DNA from: Actinomortierella ambigua
Taxonomy: Eukaryota > Mortierellomycota > Mortierellomycetes > Mortierellales > Mortierellaceae
Direction: 5' to 3'
DNA length: 64,000 nt
Assembly (NCBI GenBank): GCA_016098155.1
Contig: JAAAJB010000004.1
Span: 100,311-164,310 of the forward strand
In this document: positions 21,660 through 33,173 of the stretch, in pieces
Layout of the letters: the number at the start of each line of letters is the position of its first letter
Position numbering within the stretch: the stretch's first letter is position 1
The notes under the pieces: generated by a model
Told to the model about the DNA's origin: nothing
The model's input: the letters and a program-made list of their open reading frames with translations, nothing else
The model's database searches: none
Translations under genes and position numbers: made by a program

Positions 21660-24600
21660 TTATTCGTTTTCATGTTTGTCATCCTTCCCAATACTACCAT
21701 GACTACCACCACCACCACCACCTGTCGAGGACCCTGGCACTGTTACTGTTGTTGCTGCCTCTGCTGCTTGCCTGTCCTCACTCTCGCCCGAGGAATGGAA
21801 CGCCGCCTCGGTTTGTTGGTCTTCCAACCCTTGGTTCAAGAGCCTATCCTTGCTCTCTCCGCCGCCCATTGGAGTGGGCAGCGATGGAGACAGTAATAAC
21901 AGCGAAGCTGCACTCTCTTCCTGCATCACAGCTGCCTTATTAGTCTCGACCTTACTGTCCTCCCCCACCGCCCTAAGGCGCTCCCGCTCTTCTGTGCCTT
22001 CTTCCTCGCCACCACCACCTTCTTCTCCACTAGCCTTCTTCGCCTTCTCTTGCCGTTCTGTGCCTTGCTTGCTTCCCACCGGCTCGCCCTCCACGACCAA
22101 ATGATCCCCGAGCATCTCGGCCTCGACCAGCATCATCGGCCCTCCAGTTTCGGACGTCGCTGCAAGCCCGAGATCTACATTCGACAGTGTCGACAGGGAT
22201 GTGAGCGCCTTGGACGGCGTCGGCAGTGAGACCATGCCGCCAGCAATCCTGCGTCGCTGCCGACCTCTGGAGGGCGAACGTGCTCCTTCTGGGCTGGTGG
22301 AGGGACTCAAGGGACTGGTGCCCTGCGGGGAAGTCGAACTGTCGCGGCCCTTGCGCTCCCCGCTGTCGCTGTCATGAGCCTTTTCACCAGTCAAATCCTC
22401 GTTCAACGCCGCAGAGTCTATATGAAACTCGGGCGTTGCTGGTGTCACGGACTTTTCCTACGAAACAGACGAAAGGCCAGGATCAGAGTGTTAGACTCGT
22501 TGAAGCCCAGATCCTGATGCATTTTACGTGAGGGGAAAAAAATAAGAGTTTGGGAGAGAGAGAGAGAGAGAGAGAGAGGAGAAGGTTCTTACCATTGTCT
22601 CTGTCTTACTGAGAGTCGCGTGCGAAGCCAGAGAGAGCCGCGCCCGTTCCTGAATAGCCAGCCTCTCTTGCTCGGAAGCCAACACAGTCGAGTCGGAAGA
22701 CCGAGGTGGACTGAAAGAGGTGGTAGCCTCCTTGGGCGCCAACCACTGCTGTTGTTCCTCCGTCCTGGTGGTCGGTGGGCTAAGACCAAAGCTATTGATG
22801 CCGCCCGAGTCTACTGCTGCTGTATGATCCGCGCTCTCTGTGTTTTCGCCTGGTTTCAACACTACTCTGGATCGCTTGGTTCGCAGCGTCCGTATAGGCT
22901 CGGCACGTGGGGTGGTGGTGGTGGTAGGCTCATCGCTGGGGGTCGGAGGTTTGACGTATTGTGCAAATGGGTTGGACGAGCTGATAAAGTTGCTTGGGAA
23001 GGGTGTCGTGTCGCTCGTCAGGTCATCGTTTTTTGCTGCCGCGGCCGAGGAGGAAGGCGGGCTACCTTTATCAGATTCATTTGCAGAAGGCTCGTCCTTG
23101 GAAGCACCATGCTCCTGCAGGGTATCCTGCTGATCCAAGCGGGCCATGGAGCTCTCGGAAGCCTTGTGCACGAGATCCAATTGTCGGCGAAGCGCATCCA
23201 ACGATGAGAATGCAGCCTCGATAGCAGGGGGACTCTCCTGGCCGCTCAAGACTGGCGAGTGGACGATTTGCTCACCTGTCATGTCCTTCAGCTCCTCTCC
23301 CTGGACGCCGGTATCATTGATGTGGAGCTGATCCTGCTCGGTGCCCTGAGTCATTGGCTCAAAATTTTTCACTGGCCATGGGCTGCTGTTGGTAGATGAT
23401 ATAACGTCCACATCCTCCCCTTCCTCTGGTGCGTTCGCTGACCCCTGACCCTTCAGCAGATCGTCCTCCTCCAATTCTCGCTGGAACGTGTGCGATTCTT
23501 GGATCAATGTCCGTGATTGCTGAGTGAGGTTATGAAGCCGTCTAAACAAGTCGTCATCCGCTTCCTCTTGGTTTTGAACTCGGCCCTTGCCCTTGGATTG
23601 TTTGGGTGGTGCACTCGCAAAAGACCCAAGTCCTCCACCGTCCTCATCATCACTCGTGCTTGGACTAAGCTCCGCCGGGTTGATGCCCAAAAAGTCCATG
23701 AGATCTGAGGACATCATGGTTCGAGATTGCTTACCCAGGATGGGCAACTCTGTCGATGATGGCTCCTGATCCTGCTGCCGGGTGACAGTGGCAGTAGTAG
23801 TGTTGGTGGCACCGAGATTGTCGTCGCTAAACAGCGCATCATCATCATCCAGATCGCCACTTCCAAGCAACTCATCCATGATAGCGTTCAGCTCTCCATC
23901 CGAGACTGGATCCTCTGGGTTGATAGTGGCTGCATCGAGGGGTCTGGAGGACACTTGAGGCACCAGTGGCTCGCCAATCGTCAGGTCAGCGGCAGCAACG
24001 TGTTCAAACGAATCATCCCCAGCGTGTCCTCCGTCCTCAGCATGGTCGCCGTTATTGTCGTCGTCATCATCGTCGTCGTCATCATCATCATCATTCCCAT
24101 TATCCAGGAGACGGTCGACGCAGGGCAGCACCTCACCGTTGGCAAGAGGCTCAATCTCGAGACTTTCGTCGATGAGCTGCTGTTTGTCGAGGTACGGCCG
24201 CGACAGTAACCAATGATGCAGTGCCGCATCACCGCTACCCAGTGAAGCCAAGTCAACGATGGGCGTCAAAGCATGTCGCAAGCCATCCACTGAAACGGGT
24301 TCCCGATTCTTGACCGACGACTGCTGGGCATCCTTGTTGTTGCTGCTACTGCTGTTGCTGGTACTACTGCTTCCGTTTCCTGTGCCCTTGGATGGTTTGT
24401 GGTCAAATCCTGCAAGAGGGTGCAAGAGGTCGTCTTGGTTTGCCTCGTTGCTTCTGCATTGAATCAATAGGGCTGTAACAGCAGACAGCTTGCGTGCGCC
24501 AGGGGCAGAGAGCACGACATCGGTCGAACCATCCCTGGTCTCGTGGCCGGTCATATAGGAGTGAAGAATGGCCTTCACCTCCTCCTGGTGATAGCGCATC

Positions 24601-26021
24601 CAGGGAATGGCGACGAGTGCATCTCGTCCAACATCCTGAAACGCATCCAGCTTGATACGGAGTGTTTCCCTGTACTGCTGTGCATGATTGTGTTCGTCGG
24701 CAATCGTCATCAATTTGCGAAACAGATCCTTTGTTTTGGAGGGCACCCCTGACCACACAGAGTGTGCACGCCTGACCTCAGGGCTTGTGAGTGTGCGCAT
24801 GATAGCCATGAAGCTGTTAAAGTTGCGATAGACATGCAAGAGGATGTGGGCAACGCGGATGAGGTGTGCGATGACGTTGGGTGGTGGCAGGTTGCTGCTT
24901 GCGTTGTTGCTATTGTTGCTGCTGTTGGTATTGCTGCTATTACTGCCGTTCCGAGAAGCGTCCCACCCTTGCAGGATATTATGGGCAGCACTATGTGTCA
25001 GGTAGGCATCAAAGTCGATACAGGCTTGAGCAGGCCAGTGTTTGCGGTCATGACGGACGAGGTCCTTGGGGACGGTGACCTTCTTGAAGAGAATAGTGTC
25101 GATGATGGTTAGCTGGCGCGCAATGACGTCGGCATCCCAGTCGACTAGGGTCTTGTGGGCGACCGACTGAATCTGGGCGTGGACAGCGTCGACTTTGGCT
25201 CGCTGAATGCGCACATCTTCAATCAGGCGTCGAAGTTGAGCCAGATCTCGACTGGCCGAGAGCGATGGGCTCCGAGCCCCTTCTTGTTTGGCCTGATCCA
25301 GTCGGTGGCTAACTTGAGCAAGGTTATAGTTGTGCTCAAGAGCGAGCTTGGTCAGTGGAGAAATGGGTATCAGAGGTATGTGCCTCTTGGCCTTGTCCCG
25401 CTGCAGCAAGTACGAAGCTGACCGGACAGAAGGCGAGGACGAGGGTCTCGATCGCAGTGGAGGCCGAATCGCTGGCTTGGCAGAGATGGTTGACAAGGAG
25501 GCAGACGAGGATGCGGAGGGCATTCTCTTGGCCTGGGCGGCGATGGCTTCGAGCCGGACCAGTACCTCTCGTGCTTGCTGGATCAACAGCGAGAACCCTT
25601 CAGGCACAGCCTCGATAGCATCTGTATTGGGACACATGCACATGACACGTTGGTGAGTAAGTGACAAGAGCAGTGAAAAAAAAAACACGAACCATGCGCG
25701 TCTCTTTTTTTTTTCTGCCGTTCTGGATAGAGGAAGAGAGAGTGCATACCGGGACCACTAAACTTGATCTTGGTGCCCAATGCCCGTGCGAGTAGGTTGA
25801 GCGCCTTTGAGTAGTCATAGTAAGCTGTCTGGAGAAGGATAAGAAGCACGTCAGGATGCAATATTTGATGCCGGCAGGATGGAAGGATATAGAGTGAGAG
25901 AAAGAGAGAAAACAAAAAAAAAAGTGTTGTTGCAGAGGGGAAGTCAAGGTACCTTGAGGTCGCCCATGTCCTGAGCAGCCTTGGCCTGCCTGAACAATGT
26001 CGAGCAACCAGGTACATCCAT
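21660..26021 (-). CDS. MIT-like + RasGEF (CDC25) exchange factor
   Basis: Exons 26021-25953, 25828-25750, 25621-22593 and 22457-21660 join in phase to 1324 aa. Residues about 3-50 form an MIT/USP8-dimer-like helical unit (FRQAKAAQDMGDLK then AYYDYSKALNLLARAL). Residues about 207-440 match a RasGEF catalytic domain: LVDWDADVIARQLT, an HLIRVAHILLHVYRNFNSF helix and a TLTSPEVRRAHSVW motif. It should load GTP onto a Ras/Rap-like GTPase. The MIT-like part suggests recruitment to an endosomal/ESCRT or microtubule-linked site (inference). An Asn/Ser insert lies inside the catalytic domain (about 275-293). The rest is acidic and Ser-rich, with an Asp run. No RasGEF_N module is obvious. It is divergently paired with NELF-B. 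Confidence 0.82.
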
Positions 26022-26265
26022 GGAAAGAGAGGGAGAATGAGAAACGAGAGCAGGAGTGAGGGTGGTGGTGAAATGAAGAAGTGAATTGAGCGATGCATGT
26101 CTTTCTTCCCCACCCCCACCCCCTCCCACACACGTCTCGCAGCCCAGAGAGGGATAGGGTGGTGATGAGTGGCTTTGCTCTGCTCTTCTACTTCCCCTCT
26201 TCCTACTCCACCGCGCGCACCCCCCAGTCACCAGAGCGCAACTCGCATCTCCATTACCACCAACA
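26022..26265. promoter_or_regulatory. Short bidirectional promoter region
   Basis: Only 244 bp separate the start codons of the minus-strand RasGEF gene and the plus-strand NELF-B gene, so both promoters and 5' UTRs must share this segment. C-rich and GA-rich blocks alternate (about 26100-26130 and 26140-26160). No TATA box is evident in either direction. Confidence 0.6.
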
Positions 26266-28672
26266 ATGGACAATGTGCTGCTCGGCCCGCGTGCGGGCGA
26301 AAAGATTCGTGACATGCTCGTGAAGCAGAAGCCAGGCCAAGCTATCGTGCAGATTCAGGAGAGGTGCGGATTGAATCTCCCCGACATTCAGGCCATTTAC
26401 CCCCTCCTCGACCACCACGGTCGCTCTCGTTACGACGTCCACTCGAGCTGCATGAAGGCCCTTAAAGCAAAGCTGCTGCAGAAACTAGAGACGGCGCCTA
26501 TTGATGAAGCAAGGTGTGTTCACCCCTCTTTCCCACCAAGGTTCCCTTGTTGTGGCTACCCCGCCCGATGATTAACACCTTCATTGCTTCCACTGTTTGA
26601 ACCGTGGCATAGATTCGACTCTATTTTGCGCTCGATGCTGCCATATATTGAGGTGGACGGGCTTCAGGACCTGCCACTTACCCTTCTGGGCCGATTTCCA
26701 GATAGGATGTCTGATAGCATCATCGATAAGATTGCAGAGAGTGACGATCTGTTTCGAGTAAGGCCTTTGTGTGGAGGAAGCTGATGATCTTGCCTCACAT
26801 ACCATAATACCATACCGATAGTCGTGTCGAATGTGAGTTGCTCACATCTCATGGGCCGTTCTGCTTTCGTTCTCAAACAACAAACAATCTAGGCAGCACC
26901 ACAGGAGGTCAAGCGCAGGATCTGGCTTGCCCACCCCAGCAAATTTAGAGACGATGTTATCCCGATTGTAAAGGCGTACAGGACCGACCCCACTATCATC
27001 CGCATGGCCAAGGACATGAGCATCGAGCAGCCCGCCAAAGTCATCACTCAGAGACGAGCACATCCAAGTATAAGGCAGCTCATGGATATTGTTGGTGGAA
27101 ATCTCAACCTCTACAACCACATTGGAACCTATCTCCGTTCGCTCTTCATCCAAACCAATGACGCCGTGTACTGCACCCTGCGATTCGACCTTTTGATGGC
27201 GATGCACGAGGCCAACCTGGGATCCATCACCAAGGTCGATCCCTGTCACGAGCTTGTCTGGAACTTGGATGCCTGCAATCGTACCCTTTCGATGGACGAT
27301 CGCCGCGTTGAAAACATTCGCAAGTTTTTCGACAAAGTCGCCAGGGACGATCCAGTGCATGGTGATATTGCCATGATTCTCAACGACCCCTTCACCTCCA
27401 ACATGATCACGTCTCGTCTGCTTACGCAGCTGAATGACACATCACAAAAGGGAAAGGTGCCCAATAGTGATACTTCGTTGATCTGGACGGCCACCACTCT
27501 CAACCTCGGTGCCCATGCTCGACGGATCATTCAACAACAAAAGTTCCGGATCCCAAGAGTCGAAGCCCTTGTCACAGACAAGTTCTTCACAACACTATCC
27601 AACTGTATTCTGGATGACACACTTGGGCAGCTGAAGCAGGAGGTCGACGAAAGTAGTTCTGCTGATGAAGTCCACTTTACCGAAGACAATCTGGCTGCAC
27701 TGGACGACAGCGAGGTGGCGCGGAAAGTATGTGTACACTTTCAAAAAAAAAAAAAAAAAAAAAAAACTCGGGAAGACGGATGAAATCCTTACTTTCATGC
27801 CTTAGTAACCGCCGCCTCAACTGACTCGACTTTTCCCCTCTCTCTCTCTCTCTCTCTCGCTCTCATTTAGCTCCTTTCTCACTATATTCTGAATCGCCTT
27901 CACAACACCGATATTCATGCTCTTACGAGGACATTGCCAATAATTCTCACAAGTCTGCGGCGTAACAAACACTATGATCCTCAGTCGATGACTCTCGATT
28001 CACTTCGCGTCACCTACCAGAGCTTCTTCCACTCCTTCCTCACCATCTTGTCCCGTCAACAGCATCTTCATCGGTTTATGGTCCAGCGCAAGTTCCAGGC
28101 ACCTATCTTGAACGATTTCTTACTTCCCGCAGCAGGCGAGGACGCCATCATTCACGAGCAGTTGTTGGATTTCTTCGCGGATGCTTTCAGTTTGGTAGCC
28201 TCGTCCGGACGAGCAGGAAATATTGCAGACTCGTTTATTCATTTGGGACGGTGGCTCGAGACTTTGTACACTACCCGCCCTATTCGGCAACTGAACGAAG
28301 AAAGGGTGGTACGGGCAAATTTCATTTGAATTCACGTTTTTTTTATAGAGCGAAAATGAGTCTTGGTGCAGTAGTTTGAGTACTAATAGTCACTCGGTCT
28401 CGAAATCCGTTTTTTTAGAACGTGCTGCGCGAGAAATACTGCAAGATCCTACGGGACGCCACATGGATGAGCGGTGGGCGGTTCAGAGTCAACCCAGAGG
28501 ATGCACGTTCTGTGCACGACTTTGTCAAGGTATGATTTTGTTATTATTGGTTGGTGCCCTAATGGCATGTGAATTTGCTGCAGACACATCACTCACATTT
28601 CCTTGTTAATTGTTGGTTGTCTGTTGCTAGCCGTTGTGGGAGCTTCAGGAACATCAAATGGACACCTCATAA
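26266..28672 (+). CDS. NELF-B (COBRA1) homologue
   Basis: Exons 26266-26513, 26613-26757, 26893-27726, 27871-28305, 28419-28529 and 28631-28672 join in phase to 604 aa; human NELF-B is 580. Motifs diagnostic of the family appear in order: an N-terminal LLDHHGRSRYDVH segment, APQEVKRRIW, then AVYCTLRFDLLMAMHE, followed by VDPCHELVWNLDAC and GDIAMILNDPF. NELF-B is a HEAT-repeat-like scaffold of the negative elongation factor complex, which holds RNA polymerase II near promoters together with DSIF in the nucleus. NELF is best known from animals and is absent from budding yeast. The gene appears intact, with no frameshift. It is divergent from the RasGEF gene and only 167 bp upstream of PAAF1 on the same strand. 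The short last exon (14 codons including stop) is the least certain. Confidence 0.9.
27743..27766. repeat. Poly(A) run, 24 bases, in NELF-B intron 3
   Basis: A homopolymer begins 16 bases after the donor site of NELF-B intron 3. A (CT)n tract at about 27839-27858 lies just before the acceptor of the same intron. Confidence 0.9.
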
Positions 28673-28839
28673 AACGTACAATGACAGATAAAGACTTCCA
28701 CACCTCTATCTATATATTTTGGTCACGTCGGTCATGTGACCGAATGTGGCCCATTTGACGCGTCCTCTTTGGGCCATTATTCAATTCACAAACTTCATTG
28801 CATTTTAAAAAAACTTCCAATTACGCAAAGAAAGAAACC

Positions 28840-31687
28840 ATGGGCATCGAAAGTGTATTACCCCCTCCATTGGTGCAAGTGACTGTCCAAGCAGACTGGG
28901 CAGACGTTGTAGCAGAAGTGTTGAAAAACCATTCTCCCCAGTCATTCTGGATATCCTGTTACCTTCGAGGTATCTAGCACATTTTTTATTAGACAAGAAA
29001 AAACCATTTCGAATGTGATATCTTGCGACCTTTTCTTTTGTTTTTTTTTGTTGTTTTAGCGTTGCTCCGAACAACACTGATCCAACAAGAAACCACCCCA
29101 AAAGGCATGTGAAAACTAACCTCTCGAACTTCTCGCAGGCGAGACTTCTGTCCACGGATCTGCAAAGGTGACATTCACCAATGACAACCTGGAGTTTACA
29201 GGTCACGATGGAATCGAACTCAAGAAACTTTCAAACGTAAGCCTTTCTCTCCTCTTCCCCCCCCCCTCCCCGACTATACAGTGGTGTCTTTTCGAGATGT
29301 TGTATGAGTGACCCTCACTATTAACGTGTGCGGGCACATTGGTTTTACTGTTCTTGTTCAGTTTGCATTCCAGGTCAAAGTGCCTTCCTTCCATGATTAC
29401 ACAGTTGACGTATTTGGCACAGCACGTAGAACTGATATCCCAAAGGTACACCAAAAGAGAAGAATGTGTGCAAGAAATGATTCATGCCACTTGATCCTGA
29501 CTGATTTTTATGCCTAATACACAAATTCGGGTGCATTCTACGAATTTACAGCTTGCATGCTTGGACGTGTCCCCAGAAGGAGGACTCTTTGCCGCTGGGT
29601 CCGAAGATGGCACTCTGCGAATCGGAGAGACAGCATCTGGTTCCATCTCGGTAATAAACCAATGGTGTATCTTAGCGATCTTGATCTGGATATCTGGCAT
29701 AGGAATGCTAGCTTGAGACTGAAACTATGCTTTTTTTTTATCTATCATTTATTGTATGCTGTCGTCAGCGCGAGCTCAAAGGTCACATTCAATATGTAAA
29801 CACGGTTCGTTTCTTTCCCTCAGGTCAAGGTATGTAGACTTTCTCTCCTCCTCCTGCCTCCCCTCCCTTTCCCCTTCCCCCCTTCTTCTCCTCACCCCTT
29901 GGGTATCGTGAAAAGATTCTGCATTCAAACTACTAATGGTTTTTCTGATCTATGGACACTAGTGATTCTCAGTGGAGGAGGCGACTTTATGCTCAAGGTG
30001 TGGTCTGTTCTTGATGGCACCTGCCCGGTGACGATGAAGGGTCACATTAAACGTAAGAGGAAAATAGCAGATTGAAGATGAAACGAGTGATGGGATGCCG
30101 ATAGTAAACTTGTTGATGGCGTTTTCTCTTTTGACACTTTTACTGTTTTTGTTCGCACCATAGCCATCACGGATACCGCCATCATTGATCGTGGCAGAAA
30201 CATCGTTTGTAATGCGTGGCTCTTCTCCTTGAATAGCTAAAGGAGAGAAGAAAGAAGGAGAGGTGTCAATATTATTTCTGCTCACTCCATGCATCTCTCT
30301 TTCTCTCCTTTCCCCTACCCTCTCTATCCTTCCTATCCTATAGCGTCTTCTAGTGATGGTGGCGTTCGGCTGTGGGAAGTTGGTATGAATGATTGAACTC
30401 TCGATGATAACGTGTGTCGGCAATCCTTAATGGATATTGGGCTCCAATTGACTAGCCAAAACTGACGCGCCTTTCCTACGATTTTCTAAGCTTCGGGTTC
30501 TACTATTAGAACACTTGGAAGCTACGACTCCAAGGTGAATGCCTTGGCCCTTGACGAGTGGCAAACTCCAGTCACGCCCAAGAGCGAGCCCGGTAAATGA
30601 CCTCCTCCAATTTACAATAGAATAATGAGGTGTGAGCCCTGAAAGTCATTTCCCACCAAATCAAGCTGACCACAACGGACTGATTATTCCCATATTATCC
30701 ACAACTACCCCCTTCCGTCTCTTATGCGCATGACTTTTAGATATGCGTGAATTTGGCACCGATGGCAAGCTAGTCATTGCCGCATGTGAGGACGGTGCTC
30801 TGCACGGCATCGATGTTCGAGCTACTGAAGAGGTAGGTGGTGGATCCGAACGGGAACCTCATGTGGCAAAATGTGGAAACAACAATGGGTGACAGAAGAG
30901 AGGCGAGCATCATTTTGCCATTGTTGTTGTGTAACTCTTGTACCCTGTCTTCTTTCCTGACCAACTTTCTGCTTTGCTGTTTCCACATACTCCCCCTCTT
31001 TACAACAACACTCCACAAGGTGATACTTCGGTCATCGTACAACAAAGCCCCTGTTCGAGCATGCGCCTACTCGGCTCGAGAGCATCTGATCGCTTTTGGC
31101 ACATCGGAAGGAGTGGTCGAAGTGTTTGATCTTCGGCAGCAAGAGTAAGTCTCTCTGAGGGGATTTTCTTTGTCACGCCGAGAGCCACCTTTTTTTTTTT
31201 TAGAGATTCCAGGTATGCATAATTGTCCATTGCAGCTAACAATGTTCTCTCTCGTTGTTTTTTTGCCAGTCAAATTGTCAGTCGCCACCAGCGGGCGACG
31301 GCAGGCATCTCGAGTCTTGCGTTTGGACCGCTAGGTGATAAGAACGATGGGTCGCACCTGTTTATTGGAACAGGTATGGACGGCATGCTCGATGACGACA
31401 AAAATAAGGGATTGAGGGCTTTGATTTTAAACTATGGTTTCGCTCAAACTGTGAGTACATTTTTCCTATCATTTTCGGTAACCTGAATAGATGACAGTGG
31501 ACTGTACGAGACCACGGCAGCCAAAAAGGATAGCATCTCGGTGGTGCGAGAGTATGTAGGGTTTGATCTCGATGGACCATGCCGGGCGCGGGTGGTTGGA
31601 CATGGACCGGGTGTGCTGTATGGCACCAAAGAGGGTGGACTGCTCCGTCTTGCCGCAAGCGCGGTGACCTCGGTGGTGGCCAACTGA
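28840..31687 (+). CDS. RPN14: Proteasome assembly chaperone Rpn14/PAAF1
   Basis: Thirteen exons: 28840-28969, 29139-29236, 29362-29445, 29552-29650, 29769-29829, 29963-30052, 30164-30208, 30344-30382, 30491-30592, 30741-30832, 31020-31144, 31270-31373 and 31491-31687. All introns are GT-AG and in phase; the product is 421 aa (human PAAF1 392). It is a WD40 propeller. The start matches the PAAF1 N-terminus (VQADWA, then FWISC), followed by LDVSPEGGLFAAGSEDG, VRFFPSG, ILSGGGDFMLKVWS and the near-invariant DTAIIDRGRNIV. The family binds the Rpt ATPases and assists assembly of the 19S proteasome base. The exon 3 acceptor is ambiguous (29362 or 29374, both in frame). AATAAA at 31820-31825 lies 133 bases past the stop. 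Confidence 0.92.
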
Positions 31688-33173
31688 TTATAGAAAAAGA
31701 TGATTCCATCTCAGGGGCTCACTCCCTCGTCACCCCCCTCCAACGGAAGGGAAGGGGTAAACGAGGGGGGCCCAGATCGGATGAACGTTGTCCACGAGAG
31801 CAGGAAGCATAAGCAGAACAATAAAGCTCTCCATTTCCACAACAACATACTCCCTATGGATTTGATACATACACCCTGACATGCAAGAATGGCAGGGAAG
31901 GGCTGTGAGGCGAAGCAATCGTTGGGAGAGAGAAAATTGTGTGTGAGTGAAAGAGAGGATGTTCCCCTCGACCATGTGGATTAGTGTGTTTTTTTTTTTT
32001 TTTTTATGTTTTGTTATTGTTTTGGGTCCATGCCATAGGCGATGGGGCATTGTTGCCCAGAGTTTGCCCAACCAGTCTCTTCCCCTTCCTGTTCTCTCTC
32101 GCTTCCCCCCTTCCTCTTGACTCTCACTCTTTCTCTATCCCCCAATTCACTTGTCCCCTTGTCCCTTCCCCCCCCCATCCACCCATCGAAGTCAAAAGGG
32201 GGCAGTTGGAAGCACGCACGCGCGCGAACCATATTCTTTGTTCTTTGCTCGCTTCACACCTCACCTCTCCACCTCCTTTGCTCTTCCTCCTTCTCTTGCA
32301 TCTCTTTCCTTGCATCGTACTCTCCATCCTCTAGACCATTCATTCCATCTTGGCATTTACCCCTCCATCCATCAAGGCTCCGCCTCCCCCGTTCTCTACC
32401 TCTCTCGCTCGCACGCACGCCCTGTTCACGCCTTGTTCTCTGTACTATCTCACCTTTTTTTTTGTTCCTCCCGTGCCTCCCGTTTGCTCTCAAATTCTCT
32501 CTCCTTTTTTTTTTCTCTCGCTCTCTCTCTCTCTCTCTCACTATCTGTCTCTTTATTTCTTTCTGTCCTTGAAGACGAAGAATTGGGGCCCCCCGACTAG
32601 TCCAGCTTTCCCCTTGAACCCCCGGCTCCTTCATCATTCCTCCCTTCTTGTTGCCTGGCTGGCTGGTTGACTGACTGACCGACTGACCAACCTGGCTTGC
32701 TCTCTTCCCTCTTTGTCGTTCCAGGAGAACACGGAGAGACATCATTTAGACTCTATCACAATCCCCACAACCCCATTCTACATCCGCCCTGTCTACACCT
32801 CTTGGTTGCTCATCCATCACCCCAAGACAAGACGAGACGAGACGAAAAAAAAAGAGCTTTAACGAGTCTGCTCCCTACGACGCCGTGTTTTGAGAGTGCG
32901 TGAGTGTGCATACAACACACAAAGGCACCTCCGTGTCCCATCTTTTGTGCCGCTGTTTCCTCCACTACCCCTGCCTTATCTCTCACGACAAGACGGAACC
33001 GACGCCCAAGGAGATTGGCAACAATAGCTTGTCACATCCCACTGCTCTCATAAAAAGCAGCCCACAAGTTCAAACGAAAAAGACATCGCGACAGGACAGG
33101 GGTCAGAACGGACGGACATCTCACTCACTCGCCCCAATTCTCCGCGCAGCCCTTCCACACTTCATTGTCAACC
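31688..33173. other. Intergenic: PAAF1 3' flank, then CT-rich leader
   Basis: AATAAA at 31820-31825 is a likely poly(A) signal for PAAF1. From about 32070 to 32560 the plus strand is overwhelmingly C+T, with poly-T, CT and CCT runs. Open frames here are simple Ser/Leu/Phe translations of these tracts. A possible TATA-like ATAAAAA lies near 33050, about 120 bases before the next ATG. Confidence 0.5.

Noticed and set aside
32042..32670. Several overlapping Ser/Leu/Phe-rich frames
   Set aside because: Products of C+T-rich leader sequence upstream of the 33174 start; three frames open at once and no domain.
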